From Hirudinaria manillensis (Eukaryota; Annelida; Clitellata; Hirudinida; Hirudinidae): DNA of 64,000 bases. Of this stretch, positions 44,197 to 64,000 are shown piece after piece (within the stretch, counting starts at the first letter, position 1; every line of letters starts with the position of its first letter). Both the position numbers and the translations under genes were made by a program. Where the stretch lies: the NCBI GenBank assembly GCA_034509925.1, contig CM067527.1:14118001-14182000 (forward strand), written 5' to 3'. The notes under the pieces were generated by a model that did no database searches, was not told the DNA's origin, and worked only from the letters and a program-made list of their open reading frames with translations.

Positions 44197-45318
44197 ATGA
44201 CGCTAAGAAAGTTCGACGTCGAGTCTCTTATCCAGTCAAACAAGGAAGTCTCGGACGAGGACAAATCAGTCTCCAACATCTGCTGTTCACCGGTTGAAAC
44301 AATAGGACAAATGAACTTTTTTGGACTAACACCTCCATTCTATAGACAATCTCATTTATCAAGCACTCCAATTCTCCCAACCACTTCTTTTAGATACGAC
44401 AGCTCCCCGAGATATAGAAAGACGTGCTCTTCAAAGTATGATGAAGATAATTTAGTCGACGGAGATTATAGAAAACTACTCGGTACTCATCCCCTTAGCA
44501 TCAGTCCATCATATGCCTGCTTGAATCGTTCTCATTTATCTGTAGATCAATCACTTGGACAAATGATGCAATCACCAATGTTGTTTCAGCAGAAAGGTGT
44601 CATTAGAAGTCTCAGCGAAGAATCAAAGGATGTCCAGATAACATCTAAGAGTACAAAGTTAGAGAATCTATTGAAGGAAGAACCAGAAATGACTTTGCCA
44701 ATAGCATTGTCCAGATCATCTCAAAATGGTTAGCAAAAAGAAAACGAAATGATTCAATTTTTAATTATATTCCAATCAGTATTTAATATTTCGATTATTT
44801 ATCAATACATTAACCGATCGCATTTAAAAGACACTTAATTACAGACAGAAAAACATCAATAACCACTTCTAGTTGCGATTCTTATTAGTTAATTCTAGCA
44901 AATAAAAAAAAAGTTTAATTTTCATCGTCAAGTTCATCCAATTCCAGCCTCGGTCAGTACGACAACACCACAAGATCCGGCCACATCGGACATCAACAAA
45001 TGGGCAGAGGAGACACTAACTCGGCTCCAAGTTACCCCTGGGTTGGACGAAACCACCGGTGACGATGACGTAAAGAGACCAAGAACCTCCTTCAGTGGCC
45101 ACCAACTTCTCGTCTTGGAGGGCGAGTTTAGGGAAAGAGGAATGTACTTGACGAGACTCAGGAGAATCGAGATTGCCAGGAATCTGAAACTGTCAGAGAA
45201 ACAGGTCAAGATATGGTTCCAGAATAGGCGGGTAAAGCACAAGAAAGAGGTGGAGAAGAGAGAATTCGAAGCCGGAGCTTCCAGTCCGCTGCGTTCCAAA
45301 AAGAAATTGCATTATTGA
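44197..45318 (+). CDS. Gsx: Gsx-like ParaHox homeodomain transcription factor
   Basis: Two exons, 44197-44728 and 44948-45318 (532+371 nt = 300 aa plus stop). The start chosen, [12 protein letters not shown], mirrors the conserved Gsx N-terminus (MSRSFxVDSLI); an in-frame ATG at 44140 would add 19 unconserved residues. Residues 13-177 are low complexity with Ser and Pro. The homeodomain is about residues 219-279: RPRTSF, then helix 2 [11 protein letters not shown] and helix 3 [26 protein letters not shown] plus VKHKKE is diagnostic for Gsx against Xlox/Pdx, Cdx and Hox. Asn51 and the other base-contacting helix 3 residues are kept. One extra residue sits between helix 1 and the MYL motif. The single intron upstream of the homeodomain, with a GTTAGC donor, is in a place usual for this class. 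Gsx proteins pattern the anterior nervous system. The neighbours here are not Xlox or Cdx. Confidence 0.88.
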
Positions 45319-45640
45319 ATGTTTTATTGAATCGGACATAGAAGAGTTTTTCTGAAGTATTCTAAGCAAGAGAAAATTGAGGTAGATAATTTCAGCGAAT
45401 GCTGACGTTTTTTTTTTTTTACGAATGGTATTTTCTTGTGACAACTTTACTTGGCAGTTTATTTTTTGGTCATTTTAGCGGAAATAGCGTGCAATTGGAT
45501 ATTTTATAACCATTTTACATTTTCGTCAACTGGTTTTTATTCATGTTTTGCCTTTTGAAAGTTTCAGGTAATAGATTAATTTTGCTAGTCGAGCTTAAAC
45601 AAAAAGTATTGAGAGTCATATATTTTGCCCGTGAGATTGT

Positions 45641-45646
45641 AATAAA
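45641..45646 (+). terminator. Gsx: Poly(A) signal of Gsx
   Basis: AATAAA 320 nt after the stop, followed by a GT-rich element (TTGTGTTTGTTTTG, about 45667). Confidence 0.55.
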
Positions 45647-45689
45647 AGCAATATTTTGACATTCGATTGTGTTTGTTTTGTTTAGAAAA

Positions 45690-46110
45690 TACTTGAGGTC
45701 AGTCAGTTTCAGTAAATTTAATTCTCGTCTGCTTCAATTACGTAATTAACCCTTGTCTGACATTGGTTGAAAAACAAAAAAAAATAACGAAAAAATAATT
45801 TGTAAGTAATTTCGTTAAAAATTTCCGCATAAGTTTATTTTACGCAAAGTAGATGGCTTTTATGATTTAAATTGATCTTTAAGATTGCCTATAACGATTA
45901 ATTGAATTAATTTTTAGTTTTAGAAAGATAAAATATAATCGCTGGTAATTTTAGATAATTTAAATGACATCATTTATTTATAGACAAAAATTGCAAGAAA
46001 TCAAAACAAACCCATTGTTGCTTGTCCATCAGCGCGCATACCGCAGGGAGCCTTGTTGCGTAGGAAGGTTTCCAAGTTTTGTATTAGCCGTAAAACACAA
46101 ACTTTCTGTT
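45690..46110. other. Short intergenic region between Gsx and the LEM gene
   Basis: No coding signal. A GC-richer patch near 46030-46065 could be the LEM gene's promoter, but no TATA box is visible. Confidence 0.4.
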
Positions 46111-46126
46111 GAAAATTTCCAGGAAC

Positions 46127-49100
46127 ATGGCTTTTGACACAGGTAAACTGCTTTTTAAAAGACGTTTAAGTGGGTTAATCACTCAAATTCGGGTTTCTAA
46201 TTGCGACTCTACTTTTCGGTATGCTGTCTGCATTAAGAGCTGGAAGATATCTTGGATATCTGGAAGAACTGGAACTGGAAGTTATCATACTAATTGCGTG
46301 AAATGAATTCGTTGTTGAACAGCCGAACTTACGTGCCAATTTCGTTTCATATAATGAGCGTTTGAGTGATTTAGGAATTAATGGGGTTTTCTTCATTTAA
46401 ATTTGGTTGAAGATGAGCCTAGTTAAGTAAGCAGTAAAGTAAACAATTACAATTTTAAACTCGCGTATTATATAAACACAAATATTTACTTAATGTTAAA
46501 ACAATTTCTAGAGATCATGAATCAAGTAAAGTCACTGACAGATCACGAAGTGTTCACCAAACTAAAGGAACTGGGCTTTGACATCGGTCCTGTCATGAGT
46601 GAGTCATGGAAATGTTTTAGTCTGGAATTGTGAGAATTATGTTAACAGTAAGTTAAGTAAAACCCTTTAAAAGTCTTGATAAAGACCGTTTTGCATTGTC
46701 TGGTTTTGGTCGTGCACCTAAACAATTGCATGAGTGATCGAAACGTGCGATTATATTAAACAAAACCAGCGTTAATTGAATCGATTTAACTGGTTTTCGA
46801 GTTAATTCTAATTTTTTTTGAAAATTTTCCTATATACAATCACGAGAGATGGTCTGCTAATGACGGACACGTAACCATCGCACGCAGCTTCTGCATTTCT
46901 TTAACGTGAACATAAATGCTTAAGAGCATTAATATTAAGCAAACAATTGCATCATAAACATGAGCTTATCTAACTTTAATTTCACTGCTCATTAATATTA
47001 TAATCACTTGTAATCATTCTCAAACTTTCTAAAAGAGAGCTTTATAATTTCCTCCCATGCGACTTCTATTACAAACGAAATGCACATGGAAAACAAAACC
47101 GCATCATAAATAGCAAACATGAATAATTAAGCAGGCAGGCATCCACTGGAAATGCTCGTCTTGATGAACCCGGCAGCGATGAATATTAACGAGGCCGTGG
47201 TGCCGTCGATGATGATGATGACAATCCTGACCGTCCCTTCTTTGCAGAGACGACCAGGGGCGTCTACGAAAGGAAACTTTACAGGGCCCTGACCGGGGAC
47301 TCGGGGTCGGAACCCAAAGAGTCGATCGGGGACCATCCGTCCCTGCTCGGGGAGGACTTCTCCGACGACGACTACGACGACGGTGGTGGTGATGATGATG
47401 ACAATGGAGACGAGTCGAGCTATCTGAAGGTTTCTGCAGATAATTTTCTGTTTAGTAACGACATTAATTTTAATAGTGATGATGATGATGATACTAATGA
47501 ATAGTAATAGGTAACAAGTATATAATAATATTATTAATAATAATAATTACTACTTTACAAGGCTCTATGAGATTCTGTTGTGATGTTTTTGTTAACAATG
47601 AATTGAGTTTGACTCGTGATTGGGGAATCAACTTTTTGCAACTTTCAGAGGAGTGCATTGAGGGGCTCGGGTGACTTCAAGGAAACTTCTGGACTCTTTG
47701 TGGAGGACTCTTACGACGAGGAGGAAGACGAGGAAGAAGATGAAGGAGGCAATGATGATGATGATTGTGATGGTTGGATATCAGCAAAGATGATGATTGT
47801 GATGGTTGGATGTCAGTAATGATGATGATTGGGAGTGATAACATCACTGAATAATGAAATTTTTTTTGTTATTTATTTGTAATATTGGAATTATTGATTT
47901 TATTAATCATATCATTTAGTTTTTATTTCTTTCAATAGACACGACTTTGCTAACTTTGGTCGGCCACGTTTGATATATATCGAGATATCATTTCCTTCCA
48001 CTTCGTGCAGAGAGAAACGTGTCCCTCGATGGAACGATGGATCGCAGGAACAAGGCGGGACTCGAACTCGAGACGAACGAGCCGAAGACCGCTGGCATTT
48101 TGGCTCGGGAAAGTGCGAAAGTCGGCGACGGCATCGGCCGACGGGAAGATGGCGGCAGGGTGGGGAGGTTGTACCCCGAGATCGAGAGAAGGGAAGAGAC
48201 TCAGAAGGAAGAAGTCGAATATTATTTGAGTCAGTTGAGATGGTTATGATGATGATGGTTATTATGACGGTGGTGATGGTTATGATGATATCAAAGTGAT
48301 ATGATGATGATGGTGGTGACAGTCATGAGGATATCAAAGTGTCATGATGATGAATGATAATGGTGGTGATGATGATGCCTGGGATGTTTATGAAATGATT
48401 TTCAAATTCCTAGAAAGTGTGACCTGAGTATGAGATATGATGGTGATGATGATGATGATCAAGTGTTGATTCACACATTTTAGGAAAGTACGGTCCGAGC
48501 GATGATGATGGCAACTCTTATGAAGACTTTGAATTGGAGTTTGTAGTCATTTGCATTTATTTGATGTTTGTTTGTCTTATAAGGATGATAATTTGAGTGA
48601 ATTTAAAAGTTCGGACCCGTCGGAGCATCTATTGACCAATAATTGGACATCGACTGGCCTATATATGCCTATATCACCTGGACTAATAATAATAATAGTA
48701 ACAACAATAGTGATAATGAAAATTAATAGCACGTTGCGATTTCATTATAAAAATTTATGCAAATTAATTACGACCGGCAGCTCGTCATTGGACACGTCGG
48801 AACTTCGTCGCCGCCCTCTGCACTCGATGAGGACCACCTACCCTGCCTCGTTCAACACCGGTTCTTTTTCTAAACCCAAAGGTGATGATGATGATTGTGA
48901 TTATAAAAGGAGTAACGATAATAAAGATGGTGCCATTGATGATGATGATGATGATGATGACTTCTGTTCAACCTGAAACATCCCTTCTCCTAGTAGCAGA
49001 ACCAGAAAGAATGACCCTTCTCGGCTCAGAACCGAGAACCACGGCTCCCCTCTTTGAAAGACCCTCGAAAGTGCCGCAGGTCGACAGATTTTCGAACTGC

Positions 49101-49277
49101 GAGAAGGAAGTCAAAGAGGAAGTGGAAGGAGGATGCCCACTCCTTTGTAGGGCTTGGAAGTTCATCCAGAGCCCTCTGGCCATCGTCGTACTCGTCGTCG
49201 TCCTCCTCGGCGTACTCGTCTTCCTCTCCCTCGAGCCGGAGCCCGAGATGCCCAAGTTGGACATCCAGGCAGAGTGA
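46127..49277 (+). CDS. Emerin-like LEM-domain protein of the inner nuclear membrane
   Basis: Eight exons: 46127-46142, 46512-46598, 47248-47429, 47649-47772, 48011-48229, 48484-48538, 48781-48881 and 49000-49277 (1062 nt = 353 aa plus stop); every junction phase agrees. The LEM domain, about residues 10-50, reads KSLTDHEVFTKLKELGF, then GPV and TTRGVYERKL, matching the helix-GFxxGP-TTRxxYxxKL pattern that binds BAF. Then come acidic tracts encoded by GAT/GAG repeats (FSDDDYDDGGGDDDDNGD; EEEDEEEDEGG) and a basic-acidic middle. Near the C-terminus a single hydrophobic segment (about 321-339, LAIVVLVVVLLGVLVFLSL) ends 14 residues from the stop, the emerin/LAP2 tail-anchor layout. Family members tether chromatin and BAF to the nuclear envelope. 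Exon 4's donor (CGATG|GTTGGA inside a repeat) and the GTCAGT and GTTTGT donors are weak, so inner boundaries could shift. The 16-nt first coding exon may be preceded by leader exons. Confidence 0.8.
48246..48460 (+). repeat. (GAT/GGT)n tract with a roughly 60-bp duplication
   Basis: Lies in an intron of the LEM gene. Two copies of a block with GATATCAAAGTG flanked by GATGATG occur near 48287 and 48330. Confidence 0.85.
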
Positions 49278-49985
49278 AAAGGGGGAGTCTGCTTATACAG
49301 TCATTGCAGGCAGAGTGTCACTCGTTTTATTACTATCATCATCATCATCCTCATCATCACTATTATTATTATTATTATTGTATTATTATTATCGCAGTCA
49401 TTGGCTAAGACTTTACTACTTCCATATCTGCAAGTCGTTTATCATCTTTGCCGTATATTGAGTCACATTTAGAATGCATCAACATTGCCAGTAAATGTCG
49501 TAGATATCATCATCGTCGTTGTTATCACATTTTTATGATGTACTGGCAATGACCATCTCCACTGTATGCTTAGAGATCTGACATTGACTGGGATCAAGGA
49601 CCTCGTTTTTTGAATATGATGCCATCATCATCATCATCATCATCATCATTGTTGTTGCGTGGATCGCCACCAGCATGTGTTTTGAGGTTTCCCTATCAGC
49701 AAAGAGTTGATAAACAAAGTCTGGCCTCGGTGCAGCCATCATTACCATCACCACCTTACTTTATTTCCATCATTATCATCACCGATCAGTTGCTTTTGGT
49801 CATCGTCATCACTGAACTTGGTTTCACAGTCTCGTGAGGTGCACAGTGCTTTTCCGTTGAATTTTTTCAAGTTTGGTTAAAAGTTTATCTGTTAATTTTC
49901 ATATTATTCGCTATTTATTTATTTATTTAAAGATATTCACATTTATTATCATACATTTGTTAAAATATTACTGATTTCTCCCTTT

Positions 49986-49991
49986 AATAAA
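49986..49991 (+). terminator. Candidate poly(A) signal of the LEM gene
   Basis: AATAAA about 710 nt after the stop; no nearer canonical signal noticed. Confidence 0.35.
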
Positions 49992-50738
49992 ACATAAATG
50001 CTTACCAATTGGTACTTAATTCTCATTTTAAACATCTCCACTGCTGCTGTTTAACTGGTTATGCTCGTTGCTTTGTAACTTTGCTGCATTCCCTCGTCAG
50101 GGTTATTATTATTATTGCTATTATTATTATTTTGCTTGAATTCCTTTGTTTACCAAATGTTGCTTGAGGAATTGTCAAAGTCCATGCCTTGCTGTCTTTC
50201 AGTCCTACTAATCCTTAATAGTATTTATCAACGATACGACATTATCGATGCCACGGATGGAGGTGACGATAATGATGTCGACGACATCGGCGACGCCTCT
50301 GCTGCCATCGAATACCGGAAGCGAACTTTTCCGGACATAAATCTTTCACGCCTTCAAAGCCAACGTCGAGGGTGTTGGGTGGGTGGGTCGATGTCTTTGG
50401 AGTTTTGAGGTATTTTTGAGTGGGCAGTTCTACACGATAGTTTACATTTGTAGCTTATGAAATTTTATTGTTTCTTGTAATATCCTTGAAATTAGTTTTT
50501 ATTATTGTTGTTGTTGTTATTATTATTGTTATTATTCAGTTATTTGTTTATTGTTTTGAGGCCAGCTATTACCTGGAATTAATGAGCTACTATTTCGATG
50601 ATGTGAATGCATCTCATCCGTCATTGAGAAAGGCATAGAGATTAATTAAACCTTTCAATCTGCTAATTCTGGGGACCGGGGTCTTCATATAAGATTCATC
50701 AGAATTCCTTTTAAACTATTTTGTTTTATTTTGTGAGA

Positions 50739-50822
50739 TTAACAGTTATTACTAACAGTTATTATTAACAGTTATTACTAACAGTTATTATTAACAGTTA
50801 TTATTAACGGTTGTTATTAAGA
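50739..50822. repeat. AACAGTTATTA(C/T)T minisatellite
   Basis: About six tandem copies of a 15-bp unit. Confidence 0.9.
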
Positions 50823-51316
50823 GTAAAGTCACGTCTCGATTCCAAAAATGTCAAAAGGAACAAATCTTTGGACGAAATTTTTAAGTGCAGCAATAGAAAG
50901 AAATCATTGGAATCGAATAACAAAAAGCCGTGACGAGACAAAAGCTGGGATCGGGCGTTCGGTGCCGTTGCAATCTCGGTCGACGTGTTTGGTTTTTTTC
51001 TCACCTTGTTGGGGACTCCGGGGTCGTCGGGAGCAGAGAAAATTGCCGTCGCGATCCATTATAAGTCCCCTCAAAACCCGGTGCTTCGGATGCTGTCTGC
51101 GTCGGTCTGCAAAGTTTGGTGCCGTGAAAATGACTCGGAACTTCCGAGTCCGCGTACGACGTCGTGCGAAGGGTGGTGGTCATGAGGATTAGGTTGTGAG
51201 CCACTGTCCATCTTAGAGTTAAATTGAAATGATTTTATGAAAGGATTATTATGGTTCATCTTGCAAAAGAACTTCATTGTCATCATCATCATCATCCCGG
51301 CCGACGGTTCAATTGG

Positions 51317-63662
<12,346 letters not shown>

Positions 63663-63864
63663 CTTCGAAGAAACGAACGTCGAGCGTTATTTCGTCGTCA
63701 TTACGACTTATGATTTTTATTATTCTATATTTTATCGTCATTTCTAATGAATTTTATTTTGTCCGACCGATTATAATACGATTTATTTTTAACGTTTCCA
63801 TTATTTTCCATAATAAACTATTTGATTATCGAACGACTTCTATTAAATACTTTTACTAATGGCT

Positions 63865-63983
63865 GATTGGTCGATTGACGTCATAATCTTTAACCCTAAA
63901 GCCATCACGCTTGACCTTGTGAGAACACAACAGTGTAAATATTATGAATTGCAACCATAAAATAAAGGAACTGAGTATAAATA
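63865..63983 (+). promoter_or_regulatory. CRE-CCAAT-TATA module at the right edge
   Basis: Inverted CCAAT (GATTGG, 63865-63870), a full palindromic CRE TGACGTCA (63876-63883) and TATAAATA (63976-63983) with the TATA in plus orientation. A plus-strand start would fall around 64008, just outside the window. The minus-strand CCAATCAG could also serve a divergent transcript. Confidence 0.4.
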
Positions 63984-64000
63984 CAATCCCTAAATTTAAA

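Larger units (their letters stand above)
49278..51316. other. Convergent 3' ends of the LEM gene (+) and kinase gene (-)
   Basis: Contains the LEM poly(A) candidate, ATC/ATT microsatellites (49336-49400; 49620-49652), the AACAGTTATT minisatellite (50739-50822), the kinase poly(A) candidate near 50722 (TTTATT on the plus strand) and a GC-rich patch at 50940-51185 open in several frames on both strands. The patch may be kinase 3' UTR; no protein there was recognised. Confidence 0.5.

Noticed and set aside
44934..45299. 121-codon minus frame opposite the Gsx homeobox
   Set aside because: Antisense shadow of a strongly conserved exon.
48882..48999. Poly-Met/Ile extension upstream of the last LEM exon
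   Set aside because: It is read-through of an intronic GAT repeat; the CAG acceptor at 48999 gives the phase the previous exon needs.

Overview
This is a eukaryotic, almost certainly invertebrate bilaterian window. Genes are split by introns, intergenic DNA is AT-rich and full of (GAT)n, (TAA)n and TTAGGG-like repeats, and the proteins are metazoan: a ParaHox homeodomain, a Tec-family tyrosine kinase, a LEM-domain nuclear-envelope protein and a Kazal protein. No operons or other prokaryotic features are seen. The phylum cannot be fixed from the sequence alone.

Region 1 (1-17085): an unbroken tandem array of a 400-bp unit. Each unit carries a tRNA-Glu(TTC) gene on the minus strand and a tRNA-Phe(GAA) gene on the plus strand. 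There are 43 Glu copies, 42 full-length Phe copies and one truncated Phe copy. The array runs off the left edge and stops abruptly inside the anticodon loop of the last Phe gene. A lone decayed unit lies 1.5 kb further on (18629-18735).

Region 2 (17.4-24.4 kb): a small secreted Kazal-type protein (plus, three coding exons) and a type II membrane glycosyltransferase of the nucleotide-diphospho-sugar transferase (GT77-like) family (minus, five exons, 540 aa, one GC-AG intron).

Region 3 (24.4-35.2 kb): about 11 kb with no gene I can defend, apart from one possible first exon at 33.16 kb and a tRNA-like fragment at 29.2 kb.

Region 4 (35.2-49.9 kb, all plus strand): a two-transmembrane protein with a Ser-rich N-terminus (251 aa); a Gsx-like ParaHox gene (300 aa) whose homeodomain has 61 rather than 60 residues; and an emerin-like LEM protein (353 aa, eight exons, C-terminal membrane anchor).

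Region 5 (50.7-63.7 kb, minus): 17 exons of a Tec/Btk-family kinase, covering part of the PH domain, the Btk zinc motif, a proline-rich stretch, SH3, SH2 and a complete kinase domain. The N-terminal exon(s) lie beyond the right edge. One 5.8-kb intron holds a 4.9-kb composite satellite of degenerate telomere-like repeats and CACCAT-rich minisatellite, plus a 5'-truncated LINE. A CRE-CCAAT-TATA arrangement at the right edge suggests a plus-strand gene starting just outside the window.

Exon models were built by hand. For every gene the exon lengths and phases sum to an intact reading frame. I could not run alignments, so family calls rest on recognised motifs.
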